Below, piece by piece: positions 54,074 to 61,617 of a stretch of 64,000 nt of DNA. The position numbers and the translations under genes are program-made. A model generated the notes under the pieces. The model was not told where the DNA came from. It saw only the letters and a list, made by a program, of their open reading frames with translations, and did not search any database. This stretch comes from Chamaesiphon sp041738715 (GTDB lineage Bacteria > Cyanobacteriota > Cyanobacteriia > Cyanobacteriales > Chamaesiphonaceae). Position 1 is the first letter of the stretch. Every line of letters begins with the position of its first letter. The stretch covers positions 44,490 through 108,489 of the forward strand of contig JBGSPI010000099.1 of NCBI GenBank assembly GCA_041738715.1. The letters are read 5' to 3'.

Positions 54074-54853
54074 ATGCAAATGTCAACCGTTTTAAAAGGT
54101 CGCGTTGCTCTAGTTACGGGTGTTAGTCGGCGAAAAGGAATTGGATTTGCAATTGCCCAAAGACTCGCGGCAATGGGTGCCGATGTCTTTATTCACTCTT
54201 TTTCGCCCTATGATGCCGAGCGCGACTGGGGAGCCGATCCTGATGGCATTCCAGCATTGATCTCCGAACTCCAGACACATGGCACAAGGATTGCCCATGC
54301 TGAAGGTAACTTTCTCGATTCAGCAGTGCCGCACCAGATTGTAAATGCGGCGGTGCAAACTTTTGGACATATTGATATTTTAGTAGCAAACCATACTTAC
54401 AGTACCTCAGGGAATTTAGAGGAGCTAACCGCTGTCGATATTGACACTCATTTTCAAGTCAATGTGCGCGGGACACTACTGTTAACCCAAGCCTTTGCCC
54501 AGCAACATCACAAAACTGCTGGCGGACGAGTCGTGCTGCTCACTTCTGGGCAACATCTTACCCCCATGCCGAGCGAACTTGCTTACGTTGCATCCAAAGG
54601 GGCGGTGCATCAACTGACGATGAGTTTATCCGCACATCTAATTCCACGAGGAATCACAGTAAACACAGTTAATCCTGGCGCAACGGATACAGGCTGGGCT
54701 GACGGAGAACTTTATGAGTTTATTCGCACAGCTAATCCTCAAGGAAGATGGGGCGAACCCGCAGATGCAGCTCGATTAATTGGTTGGTTGGCAACAGATG
54801 ATGCTCAATGGATAACTGGGCAAATTCTCAACTCTAATGGTGGTGGATATTAA
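54074..54853 (+). CDS. SDR family NAD(P)-dependent oxidoreductase
   Basis: The 259-residue classical short-chain dehydrogenase has VALVTGVSRRKGIGFAIAQRLA (T-G-x-x-x-x-x-G-x-G cofactor loop, a slightly unusual RRKGIG spacing), VANHTYS where NNAG is usual, the catalytic Ser in VVLLTSGQHL, YVASKGAV with Tyr-x-x-x-Lys, NTVNPGATDTGW, and the C-terminal WITGQILNSNGG. These cofactor-loop variations are as in 3-ketoacyl-ACP-reductase-like SDRs often called 3-oxoacyl-ACP reductase or glucose dehydrogenase; the substrate is unknown. ATG 54074 or 54080 may be used. Its promoter lies just after the str-operon terminator. Confidence 0.88.
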   Translation: MQMSTVLKGRVALVTGVSRRKGIGFAIAQRLAAMGADVFIHSFSPYDAERDWGADPDGIPALISELQTHGTRIAHAEGNFLDSAVPHQIVNAAVQTFGHIDILVANHTYSTSGNLEELTAVDIDTHFQVNVRGTLLLTQAFAQQHHKTAGGRVVLLTSGQHLTPMPSELAYVASKGAVHQLTMSLSAHLIPRGITVNTVNPGATDTGWADGELYEFIRTANPQGRWGEPADAARLIGWLATDDAQWITGQILNSNGGGY

Positions 54854-54890
54854 CCTATAATTCTGTTGTAATTTTATCTACGCTTGGTTT

Positions 54891-55020
54891 GTTGATATAT
54901 GGAGCATCCCAGTTTTTATTTAGAGATCGAGAGGATAAATTTCCAAGCCACAAAGGGTCTATGGGTTGACAAATTATACTTTGACGGTATTTAAAAAAGT
55001 GGGATGCTCCCGTTGATATA
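54891..55020. mobile_element. ~112-bp MITE with 9-bp target-site duplication upstream of the pilin-like gene
   Basis: The inverted ends are TGGAGCATCCCAGTTTTTATTT (54900 onward) and AAATAAAAAAGTGGGATGCTCCC-like sequence ending at 55011; GGAGCATCCCA (54901-54911) pairs perfectly with TGGGATGCTCC (55000-55010). The outer base is mismatched. The direct repeat GTTGATATA occurs on both sides (54891-54899 and 55012-55020), a 9-bp target duplication. No coding capacity. The element inserted about 370 bp before the pilin-like gene start. Both the inverted ends and the duplication differ from those of the 10949-11046 element. Confidence 0.8.
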
Positions 55021-55389
55021 TAAGCAATAGAGCGATTTTATTGCTAGTTAATTTGAGTTAAAATCCTAGCTTCTCGATCTGCAAAGCGATCGCAAATGGA
55101 TAAAAATGATCTAGAGATCATCGATTGCGGTGATATAAATCATAGTTAAGTATTGATACGATCGATCGGTTAGATTCAATTATAAATTTTGACGAAATTA
55201 AGTATTTACACGGTGATATGAATACTGTGTGCGGGGGTATAAATAGATACATAGGGATAGCTCAAGGCAACGATTACTTCATTCAATTCTATTACTCCGG
55301 TCTAGAGTCTGGATCGAGACCAATGATTGGACAGAGTAAATACAATTGAGCTTTCCTGTTCCCCGACTATTATTTCCCAAGGTAAAATT
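55021..55389 (+). promoter_or_regulatory. upstream region of the pilin-like gene
   Basis: A 369-bp stretch without a supported gene. It contains GGTCT...AGACC near 55301-55321 as a possible small hairpin, and ends with an AAGGT ribosome site (55379-55383) before ATG 55390. A promoter could not be assigned by eye. Confidence 0.4.
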
Positions 55390-55851
55390 ATGTTCCGTAA
55401 GTCTTTAGTTCCTTCCGTATTGTTTTTAGGTATCACCATGCTCTCGGCAATGACATCTGCCGTACATGCTCAAGAAGTTGAAGTTCCATTTGACGGGAGT
55501 GTCAAAGCAGCTTGTGAATTCCTGACCCCAGTGGGTGGTACTCTCGCGCCGAATAATGCCATTCTCCCAACCCAACTCAGCAGCACCAACACAGGTGGAA
55601 CGGCTGGTAGTGTGGGAATCAAATGTAATACTTCAGCTACTGTTGCTGCTAAAGATTATACCCAAACTGCTGGTCCTAAGTTCAAAGTTGCCAAGGCTAC
55701 TTATACAGTTACCAATGGCGCAGAGACAGATTCCAAGGTTAAAGTTGGCATGGGCGAAACTTCAATTGGCGTTAATTTAACCCTAGATAGTGATGCTCCG
55801 ATCCCTGCCGGAGACTATTCCTATAATGTTATGGTTACTGCTGCTCCCTAG
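55390..55851 (+). CDS. pilin-like secreted subunit of a chaperone-usher-type locus
   Basis: The 153-residue protein has a signal peptide (FRKSLVPSVLFLGITMLSAM, cleavage after VHA). The mature N-terminus QEVEVPFDGSV alternates hydrophobic residues like a donor strand. Two cysteines (AACEF and GIKCNTS, about 45 residues apart) match the conserved disulfide of chaperone-usher pilins. The C-terminal strand PAGDYSYNVMVTAAP is the usual final strand of spore-coat-U/fimbrial subunits. ATG 55390 follows a good AAGGT site; the longer TTG 55327 would bury the signal peptide. It is the only such subunit here. A strong hairpin follows at 55969-55996, before the chaperone gene. Confidence 0.75.
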   Translation: MFRKSLVPSVLFLGITMLSAMTSAVHAQEVEVPFDGSVKAACEFLTPVGGTLAPNNAILPTQLSSTNTGGTAGSVGIKCNTSATVAAKDYTQTAGPKFKVAKATYTVTNGAETDSKVKVGMGETSIGVNLTLDSDAPIPAGDYSYNVMVTAAP

Positions 55852-55968
55852 TACTAGTTTGCAAAAATTCACCCACCGTTAGAAATTTTATTTTTCTAGT
55901 TTCAGTACTTTAGTCGATCTTATCCTGACTTACACTGCGGTTGGCTAGTGGTTTTGCTCCGCTTTTAT

Positions 55969-55996
55969 CAAAATCCCTCCATTGTGAGGGATTTTG
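55969..55996 (+). terminator. strong hairpin between pilin-like and chaperone genes
   Basis: CAAAATCCCTC (55969-55979) pairs perfectly with GAGGGATTTTG (55986-55996) over 11 bp with a 6-nt loop. It sits 118 bp after the subunit gene and 152 bp before the chaperone ATG. It could end most transcripts after the subunit and let few through to chaperone and usher, the usual ratio control in pilus operons. Confidence 0.65.
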
Positions 55997-56147
55997 GCGA
56001 TCTATACTCCTTAAATTAATTGAGAATCGGATTATTCGGATCAGGATTTAAAACTCTGTTATTTTTATCCTGATTTGGATTGACTATTGTAGAACATAAG
56101 AATAATTAGATCCTCATCTGTCTGTTAACGAAAATAAATATGAAGCT

Positions 56148-56939
56148 ATGTGGAAACAATTTGGATTAGTAACAGCTTGTACTATTTTGCCACTGATGTA
56201 TGCGGGATCTGCACAGGCGCAAATCGGCATTTCACCAATGGTGATTGAAACTCAAGAAAATGGAGGACAATCTCAAGCAACAATCAATGTGATTAATAAC
56301 ACGAATAAACCCTTTCGCGCCCGGGTTTATGCTGAATCCTTTACATACGAAAAAGACCAAGGATTTAACACTATCCCCCAAAACTCAGAAAGTTTAGTGC
56401 CATACTTGAAGTTTTCACCCCGAGAATTAAATGTCCCGGCTGGCGTGACTAGAAGAGTACGATTGAATGTGCAACTTCCCGCCAATTTACCCGCAGGGGA
56501 ATATCGTTCGGCGATCTTTACTGAAAATTTAGAACAACAAGAACAAAAAGATCGCAAGGGTATCATTACAACGGTTAGTACGAGAATTGGGGTGACAATG
56601 TTTGTCCGCAAAGGAGAACATTCACCAAAAATAAGCATTACAACTGCTGAATGGTTACCAGAAAAAAGTCAGATTTTGATGACGATGAATAATGCTGGAA
56701 AAGCATCAGCATATCCCGAAGTTAATTGGACGATTACCCAAGCTGGTGCGACGGTTAAAACTGGCAAAGTTAGTGCGACGGGAATTGTCCCAAATAGCGA
56801 TCGCACAGTGAATATTAATATTCCCAAACAGGAGCTAAAACTCAAACCTGGTAAATATCAATTGTCAGGCAATTTAACTTGGGGCGCACCAGAAAACAAA
56901 ACTACCGTTCCATTTGCGGTAGGGGTAGACATTAAATGA
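56148..56939 (+). CDS. PapD-like periplasmic pilus chaperone
   Basis: The 263-residue protein has a signal peptide (LVTACTILPLMYAGSAQA). The N-domain shows the pilus chaperone pattern: IGISPMVIETQENGGQSQATINVINNTNKPFRARVYAESF, the YLKFSPRELNVPAGVTRRVRLNVQLP motif and PAGEYRSAIFTENLE. The C-domain carries NAGKASAYPEVNWTI and PGKYQLSGNLTWG strands. The early-strand Arg of classical PapD is not evident, as in archaic or divergent chaperones. It would hold the subunit by donor-strand complementation in the periplasm. It lies 15 bp upstream of the usher gene. Confidence 0.78.
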   Translation: MWKQFGLVTACTILPLMYAGSAQAQIGISPMVIETQENGGQSQATINVINNTNKPFRARVYAESFTYEKDQGFNTIPQNSESLVPYLKFSPRELNVPAGVTRRVRLNVQLPANLPAGEYRSAIFTENLEQQEQKDRKGIITTVSTRIGVTMFVRKGEHSPKISITTAEWLPEKSQILMTMNNAGKASAYPEVNWTITQAGATVKTGKVSATGIVPNSDRTVNINIPKQELKLKPGKYQLSGNLTWGAPENKTTVPFAVGVDIK

Positions 56940-56953
56940 TTCAAGTTTAAAAC

Positions 56954-59542
56954 ATGTTATGGCAAGGGTTTTATTGCTTGGCAATTATTTCGACACTTTT
57001 CTGTGGGGGAATATTGCCAAGTTTTGCTGAATCAGACCCACCGGTAGCAACTACAAATCCTGCGAAAACAGAAGAAGATAACTTCACCACTTTTCCCTGC
57101 GGACTCAATCTAGGCAATCGCCAATTATTGCCGAGTATCATGGTACGTGGCAAAGAAGATGGTGAAAAAGCAATTGATTTTAGTAATTGGTCGATTCCCT
57201 TTAATGTTCTCACTCAAACGCTTAAAATTAAAACGCAAGATTTAGCAGATGGAAGTATAGAATTGCGATCGAGTGCCGCAGTATCGAGAATTTCTCGCCA
57301 AGAACTCAATAACTATCCTGAAATTGGTCTAGCGATTAAAATTAAAGATATCGAAAAATATCTAGGTATTAAAGCCGAATTCGATCTAGTTGACTACACG
57401 ATTAAAATTACTTTACCCCAAGCAGTTGGTGGCAAGGGCGGTGGAGTAGAGAGCGAAAAATCCCTTGTCTTTGACGGCTTAGATCTAAAAACACCCGATC
57501 AATTTAACTTGACGGCGATCGAGCAAAAATTTAATCTCAATACTAGTAACGGAGCCGAACAATCCCAACGACAAATCAAAGCTGCTGGAACGCTACTTGG
57601 ATCGAGTTGGTACGTGCAACTAGGGGGGAATTCCGATCGCTTATTAGATTTGAGTCTTAATGATGCTCAGATTGTCAAATATGGCGAATCCAATGATTAT
57701 ATTATCGGCGGGCAATCAGCTTTTTGGAATCGTCAAAACAGTGGTGATTATTGGGGTGTGACCGGAATTTGGCGCAAGGGGTTTACTCCTCAGCTTTCGC
57801 CTACTGGCGGAGTCAGTACGAGCGAACGCACCCAAGCAAATAAAGTCGGGCGAAGTATTGTGGGTACGGCTCCTCCTGGCACTTTAGTTAAATTATTACC
57901 TGCCTCTAGCGATCGCGCCGTCGCGGAAGTCTTAGTTGACGGTACGGGGATATTTCGGTTCAATGATGTTTCCGTGACGAATGGGGGTCAATATTATCGC
58001 CTCTGGCTGTTTGCCAATGGACAATTATCAGCGGCACCAGAAGTTCGAGATGTTAATTTTGTCACCGTACCCGGACAATTACCGACTGGTGCAACCGCGA
58101 CGCTAGTATCCTTGGGCTGGCGACGAGAGACAGGCGGTTTGGTGGGACAGTTTAGCGATCTGCGGGGAGCCGTGGTGACTCAATGGGGCGTATCGGAGTG
58201 GCTAACACTAGGTTCGGGGGTGAGTTTAGATCGCGGTGTGCAAGGGTTGGGAGAATTATATTTTCAACCTAATGGTATTCCGCTGGAAGCGTCGATCTCC
58301 CTGCGAACTGGTACACAGTGGGATTTACTTAGTAATATTAATTGGCAACCAACTAGTAATCTGAAATTTGACTGGAATATCGACAGGTTATCCTATCGCG
58401 CTAGAACTGACTGGAAATTATCACCAGAATTATCGCTCAATAGTACTTACGACAGTCGCGACGCTCTAGGGGCAGGATTTGAGTATGCGACTCGAAATGG
58501 CGGGGATACTTCTACCTCGATCAAAGCTAGCTTCGATACCAATTCTCGACTCCGGTGGCGATTGGGACAACAGTTAGGACAATGGAATTTGCAGCATCAA
58601 GGGAATGAAGCAGGGACAATATCCCATTTAACCTATGCTTTCCTGGGCGCAGATGCGCGCAACCCACAATGGCAAAAAAAGACTGGGCATAGCCTCCAGC
58701 TTACCTATCAAACCAGTCAAGTAAATCCAGCCAATGAATTTACGACCCTAGCTTGGCAATATCGTCCCACAAGTCGATCTACTTGGGAAGCCGAATTGGG
58801 CTATGGCATCGGGCATGTCGGTGGTGGCTGGATGGCTAGTGGTGCCACAAATATTCTGCCTGGTGTCAGCTTGCGGGGGCGGTATCAGACAGGGATTAAT
58901 AGTACTAGCCCCAGTTTTAGTCTGGAACTTGTGGCTAATTTAGAAACCAAAGACGGCTGGCGAGAAAATCCTCACCAACTCGAAAAACTCCGCACTCATG
59001 GCGGGATCGAAATTATTCCATTTTTCGATCGCAATGGGAATGGCGAACAAGATGGGGGCGAAAAATCTTATATTGATTTAGAGTTGATTAACCTCAACAA
59101 TCGCCCACTTAAACCCTATCGGCCGACAGTTACGGAAGATCGGATTTCCCTTCAACTAGCACCAGGTAAATATCGCCTTGATTTCGATCCCTCCGGCTTT
59201 CCGGCTGATTGGCGAACTAAATATACTGGCTATGCTGTGGAAGTTGTACCTGGTAGTTATACTAGGGTGCTAGTGCCACTGATGCCATCCTATACCATTG
59301 ATGGTGTTGCTAGCGATCGACAAGGTAAGCCCTTAGGTGGAGCTAAAGTAGAATTAATTCCCACCACACCAGGGGAACCGATCTTTTCGATTACCAATGC
59401 TGAGGGACAATTTTATTTAGAATCTCTTAGTCAGGGTAGTTATCAGATCCAAGTAAATGGGAAATCCATCGCTCCCGGCACTGTCACCTTAAATAGCTCT
59501 AGTCAACCATCTCAAACTCTCAATTTGAACTTAACTGAGTGA
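56954..59542 (+). CDS. divergent outer-membrane usher
   Basis: The 862-residue exported protein (signal LAIISTLFCGGILPSFAE) has an N-terminal usher-like domain (LLPSIMVRGKED, DYTIKITLP). A plug-like Ig domain occurs near residues 300-385 (GRSIVGTAPPGTLVKLLPASSD...FRFNDVSVTNGGQYYRLW), then a long barrel region with aromatic-rich alternating strands. The C-terminus resembles archaic usher CTDs: PFFDRNGNGEQDGGEKSYID, then PLMPSYTIDGVASDRQGKPLGGAKVELIP (carboxypeptidase-regulatory-like). It would export subunits across the outer membrane. ATG 56954 is natural. Its 3' end overlaps the convergent histidine-kinase gene by 23 bp. A broader annotation would be carboxypeptidase-regulatory-like domain protein. 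Confidence 0.68.
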   Translation: MLWQGFYCLAIISTLFCGGILPSFAESDPPVATTNPAKTEEDNFTTFPCGLNLGNRQLLPSIMVRGKEDGEKAIDFSNWSIPFNVLTQTLKIKTQDLADGSIELRSSAAVSRISRQELNNYPEIGLAIKIKDIEKYLGIKAEFDLVDYTIKITLPQAVGGKGGGVESEKSLVFDGLDLKTPDQFNLTAIEQKFNLNTSNGAEQSQRQIKAAGTLLGSSWYVQLGGNSDRLLDLSLNDAQIVKYGESNDYIIGGQSAFWNRQNSGDYWGVTGIWRKGFTPQLSPTGGVSTSERTQANKVGRSIVGTAPPGTLVKLLPASSDRAVAEVLVDGTGIFRFNDVSVTNGGQYYRLWLFANGQLSAAPEVRDVNFVTVPGQLPTGATATLVSLGWRRETGGLVGQFSDLRGAVVTQWGVSEWLTLGSGVSLDRGVQGLGELYFQPNGIPLEASISLRTGTQWDLLSNINWQPTSNLKFDWNIDRLSYRARTDWKLSPELSLNSTYDSRDALGAGFEYATRNGGDTSTSIKASFDTNSRLRWRLGQQLGQWNLQHQGNEAGTISHLTYAFLGADARNPQWQKKTGHSLQLTYQTSQVNPANEFTTLAWQYRPTSRSTWEAELGYGIGHVGGGWMASGATNILPGVSLRGRYQTGINSTSPSFSLELVANLETKDGWRENPHQLEKLRTHGGIEIIPFFDRNGNGEQDGGEKSYIDLELINLNNRPLKPYRPTVTEDRISLQLAPGKYRLDFDPSGFPADWRTKYTGYAVEVVPGSYTRVLVPLMPSYTIDGVASDRQGKPLGGAKVELIPTTPGEPIFSITNAEGQFYLESLSQGSYQIQVNGKSIAPGTVTLNSSSQPSQTLNLNLTE

Positions 59543-61496
59543 GAGCCTGATGCACTAGTTGATATTCGATTTCAGTTTGTGAAATCAGTCGATCGATTTC
59601 AGCGAGATTGCTGTGCTGACTATTCAGTTCTACTTGTGCGCATAGCTGGGCCAATTTTTTGGCTCCTAACGCACTACTAGTACCTTTGAGAGTATGCGCC
59701 GCATCGCAAATTGCCTGGGAATCACCGATGGGAATCGATTGGCGGATTGTTGCTAGCAATTTGGGGGCTTCTTCCTCCAAAAATAACGGAATCAAGCGGT
59801 AGATCAGCGTGGGGCTAACTGCTGATAATCGATCGAGTACAGTGCGATCGATTGTTTCTGTGACTAGTTCTGGTGGGGTTTGTTCCGGCACTGACACTGG
59901 ATCGGTTGGCTCTCCCCACTTACGGATCGTCGCAACCAAAGTATCCAGGAAAATTGGCTTACTCAGATAGTCATCCATCCCAGCGGCAAGACAGATTTCT
60001 CGATCTTCCTGCATGGCACTAGCTGTCATCGCCACGATTTTGGGGCGGTGGTATGGAACTTGGAAATTATCCCATTCTTGGGTTATGTACTTCGCCGTAG
60101 CTAACCCATCAAGCTTGGGCATGTGCAGATCCAAAAATACCAGATCGTAGCATTTAGTTTGAATGGCAGAAATTGCCTCTAACCCATTATTAGCAATATC
60201 AGCAGTGTACCCCAATCGATCGAGCATGGCGATCGCTAGTTCTTGATTGATCTGATTATCTTCAGCAATTAAAATTGATAATGGGATTGTCTCAGCCAAT
60301 GGACGATCGATCTCAATCGGTGACTGATTTGTCAACGGATTTGCTGTGGGTTGCGGTTCAGTAGCTGCCACCACAATCGTAAAATGGAAAGTAGAACCGC
60401 GATCAACTTGACTCTCGACCCAAATTCGACCCTGCATCATCTCGATCAGCCGACGGCAAATTGCCAATCCCAATCCGGTACCGCCATACTCGCGAGTTGT
60501 AGACACACTCGCTTGGGTAAATGCTTGAAATAGTCGCTCAATATCCGCCGCAGCAATGCCAATCCCAGTATCCTGCACCGCAAAATGGATTTCATACTTT
60601 CCTGTGGCGATCGCGGTTGCCTGACAAGAGATTGTTACTGCACCTGTCTCTGTAAACTTAATCGCATTATTGATCAGATTCAGTAGCACTTGCCGCAACC
60701 GAGTCACGTCACTCACTATCCATGGCGGAACATCAGCAGCTAGATCATAAGTAAGTTGGAGATTTTTAGCCGCAGCTTTGGGTGAGAGCAGATCTGAAAT
60801 ATCTTGCAATACCAATTGGAGATCGAGGGGACGTTCCTCCAAGTCTAGTTTTCCTGACTCAATTTTGGAGAAGTCCAGAATATCATTAATCACCGCTAGG
60901 AGCATTTCACCACTAATCTGGGCAGTATTTACATACTTTTGCTGTTGAGCGGTTAATTGGGTGGCTGAGAGTAATTGTGTCATGCCTAGCACGCCATTAA
61001 TTGGCGTGCGAATTTCATGACTCATCATCGCCAGGAAATCTGATTTGACTTTTGCCGCTAGCTCGGCGGCATCTTTTGCCTGCTGAGTTTCAAAGATCGA
61101 CTGCTGGAGCAGATCCTGTTGTTGTTTAATTCTGAGCATAGAATTCACTCTAGCTCTAAGTTCTAGTTTATTGATTGGCTTAGAGACGAAGTCATCGGCT
61201 CCAGCCGCTAAACATCTTGCCAGATCTTCTTTACTGGTTAAAGCTGTCACCATAATTGTGGGAATAAATTTCCACAGGGGATGACTTTTAATCTGTTGGC
61301 ACACTTCAATCCCATTGACATCGGGCATCATCAGATCGAGTAGAATCAGATCGGGATTGAAAATATTCAGACAGTCCAGAGCTTGTTGTCCATTGGCAGC
61401 ATAATGTAATTGATAATCGAGATCGATCAATAGTGCCTCAATCACGTCGAAGTTATCGGGTTCGTCATCAACGACTAAAATAGAAGGCCGATCCAT
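59520..61496 (-). CDS. hybrid histidine kinase (REC-HisKA-HATPase-REC-Hpt)
   Basis: The ~658-residue protein is a multi-step phosphorelay kinase. In order: an N-terminal receiver (SILVVDDEPDNFDV, LILLDLMMPDVNG, DFVSKPINK), a HisKA domain (MMSHEIRTPINGVLGM), HATPase_c with VLLNLINNAIKFTETG, QDTGIGIAAADIERLF and EYGGTGLGLAICRRLIEMM, a second receiver (ILIAEDNQINQELA, LVFLDLHMPKLDG, DDYLSKPI), and a C-terminal Hpt (CDAAHTLKGTSSALGAKKL). No sensor domain or membrane helix is present. ATG 61496 (MDRPSILVV) is preferred over GTG 61547. It is convergent with the usher gene, overlapping 23 bp. Confidence 0.93.
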   Translation of the reverse strand: MDRPSILVVDDEPDNFDVIEALLIDLDYQLHYAANGQQALDCLNIFNPDLILLDLMMPDVNGIEVCQQIKSHPLWKFIPTIMVTALTSKEDLARCLAAGADDFVSKPINKLELRARVNSMLRIKQQQDLLQQSIFETQQAKDAAELAAKVKSDFLAMMSHEIRTPINGVLGMTQLLSATQLTAQQQKYVNTAQISGEMLLAVINDILDFSKIESGKLDLEERPLDLQLVLQDISDLLSPKAAAKNLQLTYDLAADVPPWIVSDVTRLRQVLLNLINNAIKFTETGAVTISCQATAIATGKYEIHFAVQDTGIGIAAADIERLFQAFTQASVSTTREYGGTGLGLAICRRLIEMMQGRIWVESQVDRGSTFHFTIVVAATEPQPTANPLTNQSPIEIDRPLAETIPLSILIAEDNQINQELAIAMLDRLGYTADIANNGLEAISAIQTKCYDLVFLDLHMPKLDGLATAKYITQEWDNFQVPYHRPKIVAMTASAMQEDREICLAAGMDDYLSKPIFLDTLVATIRKWGEPTDPVSVPEQTPPELVTETIDRTVLDRLSAVSPTLIYRLIPLFLEEEAPKLLATIRQSIPIGDSQAICDAAHTLKGTSSALGAKKLAQLCAQVELNSQHSNLAEIDRLISQTEIEYQLVHQALTQLSSN

Positions 61497-61617
61497 TAGT
61501 GATTGTCCTGTGCTACTAAAAATTCCTAAACTGTCTTGATAATGCACAGTTCCTTCCCCTTGACTAGCGATGTTCGTTGTAGTGCAAAATCTGAGACTAC
61601 AAATATAATGCCCAAAT

